From: Combretum micranthum
Taxonomy: Eukaryota > Streptophyta > Magnoliopsida > Myrtales > Combretaceae
Length of the DNA: 64,000 nucleotides
Assembly: GCA_024138025.1 (NCBI GenBank)
Contig: JAMXBD010002220.1
Coordinates: forward strand, 1 to 64,000
Reading direction: 5' to 3'
The notes below the pieces were generated by a model. That model had not been told where the DNA came from. It was given only the letters and a program-made list of their open reading frames with translations, and made no database searches. Shown here in pieces: positions 11,101 through 26,100 of this stretch (positions are counted from its first letter, which is position 1; every line of letters begins with the position of its first letter). The position numbers and the translations under genes are program-made.

Positions 11101-14100
11101 AGAGGTTCTGAGTTTCAATCCCTACACACTCATTACGACCCTATTAAAATTTAGTTGTCCACTTGACGGGCCTTAGTCGAAATCAAAGTCCCAGCCCATA
11201 AGCGAAGGGGAGTGTTATGATATAAATATAATAGCCCATGCCATATCTAGATTAGATGGTTGTGGTGTTAATCTTAATAGGATATAAATTAAATTAAAGT
11301 ATCAATATTTTACGTGGTTAAAAAGAGGAATCAACGTTTGTAAAGTATTAATAATTGACCATTGACAAAATGTTGATTTTCTTTTTAACCATTCAAAATG
11401 TTGATATCTCAAATAAATTTATCCACAAATTTTGACATCTTCTAGTGTAATTTACCCTACTAAATTGCAAGTTAAAAAGACTAGACACAATATGCAAAAG
11501 TATGGAAGTATATGTAGTTGATGGCAACCCTTTTCCCCTGGTATGAACATCATCATTGAATATACTGATATAAAAATGTGTGAACTAGATGGTTGTGGAG
11601 TAACCCTTCTTCCCTTTGACAAGAACATCATAATTGAATTTTGGTGCTTTTCTTTTTGGTTAGTTCGATATTGATATAATTTTGCTGTGCATTGGCAGTG
11701 TTTTCACTCCATACTATTCGGAGACTGTTCTTTATAGCTTGGCTGAACTCCGCAAGAAGAATGAGGATGGAATTTCAATTTTGTTTTACCTCCAGAAGAT
11801 ATATCCTGGTACTTCTCTCACATTCCAGGGGTTGTGTTCGCCTGCTTTTTTTTGTTGTTGGGGGGGGGGGGGTTGGGGGGGGTGTGTGGTTGGGGGTGTG
11901 TGAATTAGGGCTATTGATGGGCTCTGTGCTGTTTCTCTGTAATGGCTATGTGTTATTTGTAAGTTAGTTTGCTTTTGTTATCTTGCATGCTGTCAATACA
12001 TATTGGACAAGTAGCTATCTTTCCTCCACCCAAGAAGAAAATGCTAGAAGTTAAAGTACCATAAATCCTATGGGGATGGCCATTCATCTAACATGAGACT
12101 GTTTGTTCCAGAGACATTGTCCACAAAAAGAAAGTATTAGTACCTGAGATCAATTCCACCAACGCCTCTATAGGTAGTACTTACACAATGCAAGTTGAAC
12201 TTTCTGATGGGTTTAGTAGTTTTAAAGCGGTACTCATGTCCCGGACTAAGTTGATCCGGTTGTGCTGTGTCTAACCTGAAAAAGAGAAAGTAGTTTGTGA
12301 TTGGGTAATGCACCGATGCACATCAGGTTATTATGGTTAGTCTCTCTCCTTTGGGTTCTAATTCCTATCAATTTATCTAAACTTGTTCCTGAAGTAGAAA
12401 GAGTTCCATCTGTTTTAGAATAGGTTCTTTCAAAAGGGCTTCTGCTTCCTTAGTGGGTGTCTCAGTAGAAGATAGTATTGTTTGGAACTGAGGTTTATTG
12501 TTTGTTTTTTATGTAAGCCCGTAATTCAACAAGAAATTTCCTTACCTAAATAATTTCTGGGGAAGTACCTCCTACTAAAATTCATTGGCAGACGCATGCA
12601 GAGTGTTTTTTAGTATTCATCTTCCCAGATTAACTTATCTTAGCGTTTTGCTTTCCATCTCTATCTATTCCATCTGCCTACTTGTTAAATTTTTTTATGT
12701 TATAGACAAAGGTTAAGCTTGCCCTGGACCTTTGAATTGTCCATAATAAAATATTTTGGGTCGGTTGGCTGAACCAATGAGTATGTTTGACTAGTTCAGT
12801 TGCAGGCATCTTTCCATGAAGCTATGGTGTGGAGGTATCATCATAAGATGCAGCATTCATTTGGTGTTGTCAATAATACAAATTGATTGATTTTATATGA
12901 TTGGATTATTTGATTTACTACATTTAGAATTTGTTTGTAAGAGTTTGTGGTCTTCGTACACTCATTCAGTGTCATCACTTAGGGAACAATAATTAAGTTA
13001 GTATTGAAGAATATACATAATAACTACTTTTCTTTTTAGCTAAGATGCGAATCCAATGATTCTTCTTTCATATCCAAAAAAAAGGAAAAAAGAAAAGAAA
13101 AGAAAAGAAAAATGATTCTTCTTTCATCTTAAAACACTAATCAACTTTCTTTTTGTCAAATTTACTAATCCCTTTCAAGCTCCATTCCAGTGAACATAGA
13201 AAACTCGGCATTTTAATACATGTCAAACCTTTCTCCATACTCATTGGAATGATCACATTTGGAAAAGCAGATGGGCAGTAAGACTCTTCTTCCTTGTTGA
13301 GTAAGTGGCACAAGCTTGAAGAGATAATAGCTACAGAGGAAGCTTGTCCTTTGTTGGGAATTTGTTTTTGATTGCTAACCATAGAATAAAACAATGCCAA
13401 AAAATTGTTCTCCAAGTTATCACTTTTTGCTCGTGCAACTTGAATTATTTGTATAGAGAGTTGTATGGGTGGAGACCCATTCTTTAGGCTTAGTATTCCA
13501 ACTTGCTTGTCTTGAGTGTGTGATAAACATGGCTGGATGTAGGGACATTTATTTTTTTATCTCATCCCAAAATTTCATGATGGCCCCTTCTGACCATTTT
13601 AATTCCAAGCGTATCCACTTCTTTTCTTTGTGTGTTGGGTCTAGTTATTGATGTTGGATGTATATATGCTGAGCTGTGGACTTGAATTCACATCTATAGA
13701 CCTCCATCAATGGTCGGCTCTAGCCTTATTCATTCACTTAGTGATGGATGACTCACCAAAGATATGCAGGTGATGGTACATTTGTGTATTTGAAATGTTT
13801 TACCTTAAATGGGGCAAAAACAAAAATTTTGGAGTACAAATTTTGTGATGAGAGGAGGATGATTTAAATCTTTGCATAGGTTGGGTAGCATTGAATTCAT
13901 TTGAGTGTTTAGGATCAACGTTGCAAAATGATGCATAGTAAGGTAATAATGTTACGCGTAGAATTGAAGTAGAGTGGATGAAATTTGGGATATTGTGTGA
14001 TCAAAAGGTACCTATAATCTGAAATGGTAAGTTCTACTGGATGGCTATTAGATTAGAAGCGCTTTATGATTTCTTTGCGGTGGATATACCATGAACATGA

Positions 14101-17100
14101 GTAGAAAATGAGAGTAATAGAGTTGAGTTTGTTAATATGTGAATCGATAAACAAGAAATGATTCTATTAGAGAAAGTCATTGTAGCACTCAGAGATAAGA
14201 TGGTAGAAGCACAATTGAGATGGTTTGGCCGGGTGGGGGGGTGTGGGGGAAGAACAATCAACAATGATGTCATATTCATTTAATAACGATGTAGAAATTT
14301 TTTGTAGAATTATTTTGAAGTGATTCATAGTTTGTGTATAAATGATCTGTGAATAAAGAGAGAAAAGAAATATGTTTTCTAATATTTCTGTGAATAAAGA
14401 GAGAAAAGAAATATGTTTTCTAATATTTCTTTTTGATTCGTTTGTACATATAGAGATATATATATATATAATGTTCTCGTGACTGTTAGTATACCTACTT
14501 ACCACTATATTAATTATATTATATAGAAAATATAATACTAATAAATACAACATATAACTTAACATTCCCCCTCAAGCTGGAGCATACAAATCATATGCAC
14601 CAAACTTGTTACAAATATATTCAATACGAGAACCCCTTAAGGAATTGGTTAGTATATTAGCAAACTAATCATTTGAATTGACGTGATTAGTGAAGATGCA
14701 ACCAAATAAGATATTTTCTCAGATGAAATGACAACAGATTTTTATGTGCTTTGTTCTCTCATGGAATACAGGATTGGAAGCTATATGTAATGCAACTTGG
14801 TTTTCACAAATCAGTTCCATCTGTGAAGTTTCACAAAATTTTAGCTCCTCAAGTAATTATTTCAACCAAATCAATTCAAAAGTTGCCAAAGCTATGGCAT
14901 GATATTCTGCTTCTGCACTTGACCTAGCGACAACATCTTATTTTTTATTTTTCCAAGATATCAGGTTTCCTCCAACAAGAATACAATACCCAAAAATAAA
15001 TTGTTTATCGGACGGAGAACCTGCCCAATTAGCATTAGAATATCCAATTATTTTGGAGTGATCATGTTGTTCATATAGTAGACCTCTACCTGGAGCACCT
15101 TTCATATATTTAAGAATTCAGACCACTGCATTCCAATGACTAGTACAAAGAGATTAGAGAAATTGACTGACAGCAGTAACTGCAAATGATATATCAGGTC
15201 AAGTGGTAGGGAGATAATTGAGTCTTCCTACTAAATGACGACATCTTCCTGGATTCATAAAAAGCTTCCCCTGTCTTGGTAATAATTTTACATTGGAATC
15301 CATATGAGATTCCACAGGCTTGCAATTAAGCTTACCGGTTTCTTCCATTATATGTAAAACATATTTCTTTGAGAAAGTACTATACCGGAACTGGATTGAG
15401 CAACTTCTATGCTAAGGAAGTATCTCAATAAGCCAAGGTCCTTGGTTTGGAAATATTTGAAAAGATGTGCCTTCAATTGAATAATACCATCCTGATCATT
15501 ACCAGTTATAACAATGTCATCTACATACACTATTAAGTAAATGCATTGCTCTTTAGATGTGTGCTTATAGAAAATTGACTGATCAGATGTACTATGAATC
15601 ATTCCAAACTCCATTACAACAGGACTAATCCGGTTAAACTGGGCATGTGGAGATTGTTTCAAACCATAAAGTGAACGTCGAAGTTTATATACCAGATTAG
15701 ACTCCCTCGGAGCAACAAAGCTAGGTGGTTGCTCCATATGAATTTCCTCTTGGAGTTTACCATGAAGAAATGCATTTTTAATGTCCAATTGGTACAAGGG
15801 CCAATGTCGCATAGCTGTAATGGAGATAAACAAGCGAACAGAGGACATTTAGCAATAAGAGAGAATGTATCAACATAATCCAAACCATACATGTGAGAAT
15901 AACCCTTGGCAACCAACCAAGCCTTAAGCCAATCAACTTTACCATCAAGACCAACTTTAACAGCATGAACCCATCGACATCCAACAAGAGATTTGCCAGG
16001 AGGTGAGGGAACTAAATCCCAAGTATCACTGGCATACAAAACAGTCATCTCGTCTACCATTGCCTGTGTCCACCCTGAATCTGAAAGAGTCTTACTCACA
16101 TTTTTGGAAACAGAAATGGAAGATAAGGAGGAGGTAATGGTACAATAGGATGGAGATAAACGGTGATAGCTAAGGTAATTATTAAGTGGATGTGGATTAT
16201 GAGTAGAATGGTTACCTTTTTTGAGAGTTATAGGAAGGTCCTCTTCAGATGGAGATGTTAGAACAAAAGATGAGTCAGCAAGAGCCTTTGGAATATGTGG
16301 GGTGTCTGAGGAAGGCAGGTGTTGAGAGCATCGATGGTAAACCTGTAATGGTGGAGGGAAAGGAATAGACTCAGGACGATGGGAATAGGTTCAGGAAGAG
16401 CTAACTGAGAGGGAATAGGTAAAATGTCTGATAAAGGAGTCTCAGATGAAGAGAGAGAATAAAAAGGGGAAGATTCAAAGAATGTAACTTGAGGGGACAA
16501 ATAGTAGCGACGAGTAGTGAGTGAATAACACTCTTAACATTTTTGATGTTTTGAGTAACCAAGGAAAACACACTTAATAGAACGCAGTGATAGTTTATTT
16601 TAACCAGGAGATATATTGTGAATAAAACATGTGCAGCCAAAGACACGTAGTGAAAGTACATATAAGGGTTGATCAGGAAATATGGTCATGTGAGGAATTT
16701 TATGCTGAAGAACAGAAGAAGGCATTCTATTAATGAGATAACGAGCAGTGAGAACAGCATTAGCCCAAAAACAAGTAGATACATGATGATGTAAAAGAAG
16801 TGTGCGGGCAGCTTCAATTAGATGTTTATTTTTATTCTCAACAACTCTATTTTGTCGAGGTGTATACGCACAAGAGGACTGATGTAAAATGCCATAAGAG
16901 GATAGAAACTTAGTAAATTGCTTAGAAAAGTATTCAGGAGCATTGTCACTGTGCAAAATTTGTATAGATGCATTGAATTGTGTTTTAATTTTAACACAAA
17001 ATGACTCAAAAATTGAAAATAACTCAAAGTGACTTTTCATTAAATATAACCAAGTACAACATGAATAGTTATCAATAAAGGTTACAAAGTACTGGAAATT

Positions 17101-20100
17101 CAAGATAGACACGACATGACTAGGACCGCAAATATCAGAATGAACTATAGCAAAAGGAGAGGCAGCTTGATTGTTGACCTGCTTAGAAAACGAAGTTCTA
17201 GACTGTTTCCCAAGTTGACAAGATTCACAATCCAAGGAAGACTAGAGAAAAATTAGGAACCATCTTCTGAAATTTAGAGAGACTGGGATGGCCCAAACGA
17301 TTGTGGAGAAGAATTGGAGAGACTGTAGCAGAACATGATAGATAAGAAGCTGGAGGGTTGGTAAGGTAGTAAAGCCCTTATGACTCATATCCTGTGATAA
17401 TCGTCTGTCCTGTACTAAGGTTTTCAAAAACAACAGAATGAGGGTCAAATTTAATAGAGTAGTTTAGGGCACGAGTGATTTTACTAACAGAGACAAGATT
17501 AAATGAACAATGTGGAACATAAAGAACACGCTCTAAAGGTACATATGGTAAGGGTTGTGCACTACCCACATCTTTAGGTACTACATGTGAACCATTTGCT
17601 ATAGTAACAGAAGGTAATAGTGCGGATTTCAAGAAGTGAGAAAACAAGTGAAGATTACCAGAAATGTGTTCAGAAGCATTAGAATCAACCACCTATGGAC
17701 CTAAAATAGAAGACTGAGTGAGACATGCAACAGAATTACCAGTGTGAGCAAAGAAAGCAGTAGAAGATGAGGACTGCTGTGAAGCCTGATATTGCAAATA
17801 ATTATCAAGATCAGCTTCGGTGAAGAGTAGAGATTCAGGATGTTGTGCAGCAGAAGAGATAGGATTGGTATTCTGAATGATATTAGCTTGTGGAGGACGT
17901 CCATGCAACTTGTGACATTTGTCCCTAGTATGACCCCACCGATGGCAATAGGTACACTTGGGACGGGTTCCCTTAACAATCCCACGATCACTACCTTGTC
18001 CTTCTCTTGTAGCCATTTGATCTTAGGAAGCCATCTGAGAATCTAGCGCTGAGTTATCCGTAGAAGAAAAACCATGTACAGGTGCATTAGGAATTGATGA
18101 CACACATAAAAGGCAAGAGATAACTTCATCCATAGATGGTATAGTAGGACTAGCCAATATTTGATCACGAATTGAAGTAAGATCAGGACTAAGTATAGCA
18201 AGGATGCAAATGAAAAAATCTCTGCGTCAAATCATCTTAGAGAGACTGACCGGGAGGGAGTAAAGAGTTGTACTCAGTTTTAATGGATGCCCATCTGCCA
18301 AGAAAATCAGTAATTGACATACCTGTTTGTCTCAAATTAAGCAGGTTAGATATCACTGAGTACAAACGCTAAATATCATTTGTATATAGTCTCTTCTCCT
18401 AAGTCTAAACATTATAGTAAGTTGAGTAATGACTGTAAATTGGATGAAGAGATGGATCGATGGACTGCCACAAAAGACTTAGTAAAAAGCATCAACTCTC
18501 ATCCATCGATCCTTATCTTTCTTTGGATCTTTTGTTATATCATCCAGCTTGGTCAAATGGTCTTATAGATCTTGACCTAAGCACCATCATTCCACAGCCT
18601 TAGACCAAGGCATGTAATTAGAAGTTCCCATCAATTTCTCAGTTGCAATGGTAGGAGATGGAGATAATACACTTGAAAAAGGATTAGTTTTCAAGGAAGA
18701 AGAATCACTAGCCATGTTGGATTGAGAATAACCTGGAGAAAGAATCAAAAAGATGAAAAAAAACAAAAGTCAGCAGTGATTGGCGACGATCGGTGGCGGC
18801 CGGAAACAGGTCAGAGCTGAATTCTGGGACGGTCGGACCGAGGGAATATTAGAAAACCGGTGCGTGACACAAAAAGTAGGTCGAACAAGACAAGTAGGCC
18901 AAAGAGAGGATAACAAGAGCGGACGACAGTGGTGGCGCGTGGTAGTGTGTGACAGCACATCCGGCGGCGAGCTTCCTGTGCTTTGTTGTCGGAGGAGAGG
19001 AACATGGCAATGTAATCGAATTTGAAATCCCACACTAGGAAGAGCAAATCTAGACCTGAACAGCCACGGAAAATTAGGGTTTGTGTGTTTAGGGTTTGAA
19101 TTAGGGTTTGCTACTCTATGGCTCTGATACCATGTGAATAAAGAGAGAAAAGAGATATATTTTTGGTATTTTTCTGATATTTCTTATTGATTTGTTTGTA
19201 CATACATAGAGATACATATACAATGTTCTATTGATTGTTAGTGTACTTTACCTACCACTATATTAATTATATTTTATAGAAAGTATAATACTAATAAGTA
19301 CAATATATAACTTAACATGATTTATTCATTGACAATCTTTACGTGGTTGGTAGCAACAATTGATGTTACTGCACAATTTTTGATCACGTACAACATTAAT
19401 TTTACTAACCTAGAACATTGATTATTCACTAAAATGGTGTTAAATTTATTGATAGAAAATAAGCAACCGTATACAGCCCACTCAACATTCCCGTAGTTGG
19501 AGAATAGATGTCTACTATTCCTGGCTTGGATAAAGATCTTCGAAACTTTAATTGTTCAGGTCCTTTGTCAGAATATTAGCTACTTGATGCTTTTGTGGAA
19601 CATAAGACATACATGCTAACTTATCCTCTAACTTTTCATTCATAAAATGTATCAATTTCAATGTACTTTGTTCTATCATTCTACATAGGATTATGAGCTA
19701 TATTGATAGTTTTCTTTTTGTTGCAATAATCTTATAAGATCTTCCCATTTGATTCTCAAATCTTTAGAATAATCTTTCAATCAGAATATTTGACACAATC
19801 CTTGAGTAATAACCCTAAATTCTGATTTTGCAGACAACTTTTCTACCACATTCTACTGCTTGCTCCTCTAAATTATTAGATTATCTCTAAAAAAAAAAAC
19901 ATTACAAGTCTATCATTGATCTTTTTTTCCAAGGAACCTACATATTCTACATCAGTGTGGGCTTCAAAAGTACGAGAATTGTTCTTCTTTAACAAAATTC
20001 ATTTTCTCAGGTTGCGTGATAAATACAGCACTTTGTACCTTGAAATTCTTTTGATTTTTTCAGTTCCATTATCTCAAACTCTTTTACCAATCTTTGCTTC

Positions 20101-23100
20101 AATTTATGCTTTTCTCTTTCGTAACTTTAAGTTGCTATGTTGTTGTCCTTATAGACTAAAGGAACAGCCCCCTGACCTGCACCCTCCTACAATGGAATGT
20201 TTAATGAAGAGTGTACCTACACTCCTTTGCCCAAAGATACCTTGTCCTTAAGGAGTGGAGAATAGGCATGCCCTTATCCAAGCCTCAACCCTTTATTTTT
20301 CTGGCTTGGGTGGTTTTCTCAATGGTCCTGTGTGAGTTTTCGGATTCTAATGGGGTTAGCTACTTCGATAGTGCTATGGGACTCTCGTGCAATCAGACTC
20401 CCTGATTGCTTCTAGAGAAATAACAAACCAAGCTAGGGTTTCTGGTTCAGTTAAATGGCAATGAAGAGCTTGTTCAACAAGTTATGGTGGTAAGAGAGGA
20501 TGGTTTTGATGCTCTTATGTCGGTAGAATATCAATGGCTTCTTCTGAGGTGTCTTAAGCGTAAAGTTTTTGGTCATGTGTGCCCCGTATCGAACCGCAAT
20601 TGGCAAGATGCGGGTCCTCCCTCCTCGAAGTTAAAGAAGAGTGGCTAAAGACCTTTAATGGTTGTTAGGGATCCCTAGGAGGACTCCCTGTCTACCCCTT
20701 CCCTAGAACCTCTAATGGAAGTGGGTGTGGAAGTCACTTCTCCCCTTAAAGTTGCTAGTGGAACTGAGCAACCTGATCCTGTCCCTGTATCAGTGCCGCA
20801 TTCTTCTTCTGGAGCTCTTGTATTGCACATATAATACCTTCCCATGTTTCGAAAACTCCATAAGAGGGAAGTTGGAGGATGCTTAGTCTTCCAAGCTTGT
20901 CCCCCGATCTCCTACCTTAGAGCCTGAAAGAGAAGCTTCTCCTCCTATAATCATCCCCACTAGTCCTCATGCTTTTGTTTGATCTAGGTCTAGAGTCTCA
21001 GACACGAGCTCTTCTTTGAGAAGTGGTAGCAGCTCATCAAGGAGGAGGAAGTAGTTCTTTAAGAAGGAAGCGCTATGATTAGCAAATTTTGTTTGTCTCC
21101 GCTCTTTAGATGATGATTTTTGCGGCTTGGAATGTATGGGCCATTAGCAATCCTACTAAAGCCAATATAAGGAAGGTTTGTGTTGAAAATGGTTTAACTT
21201 TGGTGGGCTTACTTGAAACTAGAGTAAACCTATCTAATGAAGACTTAATTAAGCAAATAATAAATCGGTTTTGGTCTTTTGCTATCAATAATGTATCTAG
21301 AAGAGATTCAGGATTTGTTGGGACCCTCGGTTATGGATGTTCAAATTCGTTAAAGAGCACTTACAATTTGTTCATTGCAGATGCATGAATAGAAAAGCAA
21401 ACATCTATTGCTTATCCTCTTATGTCTCTGTGTCAAACTTAGCTACGAAACACAAAGAACTTTAAAAGCAACTCTTACTGATTGCTGTATCGGTGGCTGG
21501 ATCTCCCTGGCTTGTTTTGGAGGATTTCAACACCGCTAACTTAGTCCTAGAATGTCTTGGTGGAGACGCTAGAATGTCTGCTGCTATTGCTGATTTTAAG
21601 GATTGTTTGGCTGGAGCTGTTCTCAATGGTCTCCATTTGTTGGCAACTTATTTTCTTGGTCGAATAGACAACCAGAATCCCCTATTTGAGGAAATTAGAC
21701 CAAGTCCTAGTTAATTAAGAGTAGGTAATTCAGTCTCCTTGGTCTGATGGTAAGTTCATTTCACCCCTCCTATTTGACCTTACCATGCTTATTAGTGGTT
21801 GACCTTTCCAGGCCACGTGAAAATACTTCCTTCAAATTTGTCAACTTTTTTAAGAGAGGCTGATGGTTTTGTTTCCATTGTTTCAGGTGTTTGGAGTAAA
21901 GATATTGAGGGGTCTAAACTTTTTTAGGTGATTTATAAGCTTATGCTTTTGAAGGTGGGACTCAAGAAACTGAATAATAGGGAATACTCCCACATCTCCT
22001 CAAGGGTTGTTGGGGCAAAAGTGGTTTTGGTCACCTTTTTAGTAGCCATTGCTCAAGGTGATGTCTCTTTTCTTGAGGAAGAAAAGTGTGCTTTGAAACA
22101 TTATTATATCTTACGAGGGGTGGTGAAATCCTTCTTCAAACAAAAGTTGGGGACCGAATGGCTCACACTTGGCGTTAAGCACATATCATTTTTTCTCAAG
22201 TTTGTTTAACTCTTCTTCCTCCTTAGGATACCTTTCTAGTTTAATAATTTTATTAGCAAGAGACTTTGTATAACCCGGGTTGATTTCCTTGACACCCTTT
22301 TTTTTGATGAGGAGAGTAAATCGTCTTTTTTTCAACTAATCTAATGGGAAAGCACTTGGATTAGATGACTTTTAAACTAACTTTTTAAAATCGTCCTAGC
22401 AAATCATTGGCTCGGATGTTATCCTTTTGATAGGGATCAAGATGCTGCGATGGCGTGCTAATAGCCATGGCCCATGTCAAGGACCGTGCCACCAATACAT
22501 GACCTATATCTAATGTATTCGCCCACGTAAGGCAAGAGGAAAGGTTAGAGAAGACCATGGCCCATGGCCAAGTTTGTGTGAGCCTAGATTTTGAGAAGGT
22601 GGAGATGAGAGAGAATGCCATGCCCTGTTCCACTACCCATGTCTCAAACCGTGGCTAATGGCTAATGGCCAATGGCAAGGACCATGTGGATTTGTTACAT
22701 GGATTTTTATTATTTTCTCATCTTTATCTTATTAAATTAGTTTATTATTTGACTATTTTGCTTTTTGCCCTAATGTTGGCATATAAAAGGGACTTATTAA
22801 GTCTTGTTAAATAATCCTTAATAAGTCTTGACATTGTTTGACATCCATAAACCTTCTTGAGTTTGATTCTAAAATGAACTTGAGAGTTTTTTCTATCTTC
22901 GTTGTCTTAATAATCGTGCATCACATTAATTGATCAATACAACTGGTTTGATTCTTTTCATGGTATGTAATATTCTAGAAATGAATCATTTATATCCCTT
23001 ATATCTTTTCCTTAACTCTCATTAAAACCATTAAAATCCATAAAAATTACAACATATAAAAATCCAAAAGCTTCTATATTTCATATTTTCATAGAATTAC

Positions 23101-26100
23101 ACAATGTAACTCAAATACGGTTTTCATCCCATATCACCTTATCTCTTCCAAACTTAGAAGGGAAGACTCTGATATGCTATTCTAGAAAGTTATAGCTAGA
23201 CTTGATACCTAGACTAGCAAATTTTTATCTTATGCAGGTTATTTTTAGCTTATCAAGTCAGTTATTTTCTTAATACAACTTTATTGGTCATTAATCTTTA
23301 TTCTTCCCAAGAAAGTGATTAGGAGTGTTGAACAACTTATGAGAAATTTCCTTTAAAGTGATAGACTAAATGTATCCACTAAAGCTAAAATTAAATGGGA
23401 TGTTGTTTGCTCTCCCTTAGTTGAAGGTGGTCTCAGTATTCCTAGCCTAGAGGTGTGGAACAAGGCGGTGCAGCTGAAACATATTTGGTATCTATGTAAG
23501 GGTGGTTTTCGTGGCATTTGGATGGATTGGATTTACTCTGTTTTTGTCAAAGTGTGAAGTTTCTGGTCCACTAAGTGTCCTTCCTCTTCTTAATGGTCTT
23601 GGATGAAACTCCCCAAGTTGTGAGCGTCTTGTCGTCTTCTCTTCTACTGGAAGGTTATGGATGGCCTGTCCATTTCTTTGGCTCCCACAAGGACCTCTTG
23701 ACTTAAAGCATAATGCTAGGGAAATCTCTTCTTCTCGATTCCCTATGTCAACCAGGTTGTTCTCTTTAATAGAGAACAATGCATGGGTCTTCCCATCCTC
23801 TTCCTTTTGGGACCTTATACAAATATCTCATCACATTACACCAAATTCAGTGGCTGTTGACAAAATGATTTGGCGCTCATCTTCTTTGCCATTAGGAGTG
23901 CCTAAATAATGCTAAATCTACCAAATACCTACAACATTAACTCTACCTACCTGAAACATTAATTACTGACTAAAATAATGCTAAATCTTCCAACAAAAAT
24001 TAATTAACTATTTACAGCTCATTTAACAAATGACCATATGTTTTGTGATAGTGTGTGATGGTGCAGTTGGATCCATATCACTACTCCTTCACTGTGGGAA
24101 TAACACATAAGTATTCTTGTTGTTTTATATATATATTGCATGAAAAAGAATGAAAACCATCATGTGAAATCTGAGTCACTGTGTTAGACTTTGTAGTGTT
24201 GTTACGATCTTGTTTTGTCTTCATCTCACATAAAGGATCAAGAGCTGTGTGCATTTCCCATGGCATATGCTATGACTCTTGAAGGGACAAAAAATGCCAG
24301 CATTTTGATGAAACAACCACCTTCACTTCCTACGTAAAATCTTATACATGAATCCTTAGGTGCACTCCAAGAGACTGAGAAATCATGTAATTAGAAGATC
24401 TATGTATGAATTCTCCCTTGCAATGTGGAAACCCATTTTTTTTTCTTCTGGGTTTCAAGGAACGGGAATGAGAATGTAGTTGTAGCTTCTGGTCGTCTGC
24501 TTGCATTCTTTGTCCCGGTCATACATTGAAACAACTTATTTCTTCACATGCTCCTGAATATTTTTCCCCAAACAATAGAATGAGGTCTTGTGTTATAGGA
24601 TCGGTTAAAACTGATTTTTTTCAGGTTCGTTATAGAGAGAACTTGATGATCTCTTGCTACGGTTCAATTAGAGAGAGAAAACTCCAATCTCTATTTAGGG
24701 TTCAATTATTAGGTGAACCCTGGATCTCTTCACATATAAAATCTGAAATTTTTTCTGCAAAATAGGACTTATTGCATTTTTTCCATTTAAATACAAACAT
24801 AAGTGACAGTTTTGCAACTATTCTCAAAGACAACAGCCACATAACTCTGCAAATTTTAAATTCAAATAATTGTGGAGACAACTACCACATATAACTGCCC
24901 AAATAATTGACCTCTAATTCAAAATATATGCATGTTGCACATATCAAACTAGGACAAGTGTCACACAATGCACTACAGTATTGTACATTACTGAACACCA
25001 CAACGATGACACAAGGTATTGCATTACCACAAGCATGATTTTTTTTTTTTTCTATAATTTTGCCACATACATGAATTGCATAAAAGGGATATAACATCTT
25101 GTTTGGGTTGCTTATGCTTTGTTGCTGCCAATTGGCAAATTGCTGGCCCAAACGGCTAGTAGTTTGACTTATGGAGAATATTACATGTATACCGTACTTT
25201 AAAAAAGAAATTATACAAAACCAAATTATGGAAAAAAAAATTACATGAATAGTATCATTGTATCGTACCTAAGGTACGATAGAATTTTTTTTAAAAAAAT
25301 TACATGAGCATTACATGTTGACATGCGATACTCTGCCAAACCTGCATCGCCGGTCCAACGAGTAATACATGAATAATTATACGTGTATCGCTTATTGAAG
25401 GTGCGATCCACCCTCAAATTTGTATCGCACACCTAATGTGGGATACATCGATTTTTAAAAGTTTTTGCACAGTATGTCGCTGTATCTCGCTTCTAAGATG
25501 TGATACACATATAAAACTTTATATCTTCTTTCCAACATGCGATACAACAATGCTACTTTGGTAATTCTATAATACAATTTGTATTTTTGTAATTTTTTTT
25601 TACAAAGATGGTAGACATGTATTACACCCGTGACTTATGCCATTGAAAGGAGACAATAATGAGGGAATTCTTTCGAATCATAATATTTTGAAGGCCATTA
25701 TATGAAGAAATTTTTTAACTTTTTCTTTTGGTATAATTCATTAAATAAAACATGGGTAATGCTATTAAGTGGATCTGTACAGCAAGTTTTCAGCTTTAAA
25801 GTCAAAATGGAGGAATTGTATCTCAGAATTCTGTTAAATATTTTCTTTTACTTATTAATTCTTTTTAATAATTAGATAAAAAATAAAATAAATAAATTAG
25901 CACAGCAAGTTTCTGGCATTGGAGTCCATGAGGAGGAAGCATATCTCAGAATTCTGATAATATTTTCCTTTACTAGTCAATTCTTTTATATTATTATATA
26001 AATGATATGATATGAATAGATATTATAGAGAAAAAGAAGGTCCCAGAGAATTTTGTTAATGTGACTACCTTTACACCATTTTAGTCGTATCACTGTTGAA

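Larger units (their letters stand above)
14348..19317 (-). mobile_element. Ty1/copia retrotransposon, complete with both LTRs but decayed
   Basis: The element reads leftward. Its LTRs lie at 14348-14564 (3') and 19133-19317 (5'), both TG...CA on the + strand. Next to the 5' LTR, TGGTATCAGAGC (minus strand, 19120-19131) is a match to an initiator-Met primer-binding site. Next to the 3' LTR, CTTGAGGGGGAA (minus strand, near 14565-14577) is a polypurine tract. Flanking TGATC and TGATT look like a 5-bp target-site duplication with one mismatch. The coding order zinc knuckle, protease, integrase, RT, RNase H is typical of copia. Short LTRs and about 5-kb length suggest the Ale/Retrofit lineage (inference). 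LTR divergence and many stops show an old insertion. Confidence 0.92.

Noticed and set aside
22385..22633. Minus-strand 82-codon frame rich in Trp and Ala
   Set aside because: It comes from the iterated ATGGCCCATGG words within the unidentified insert.
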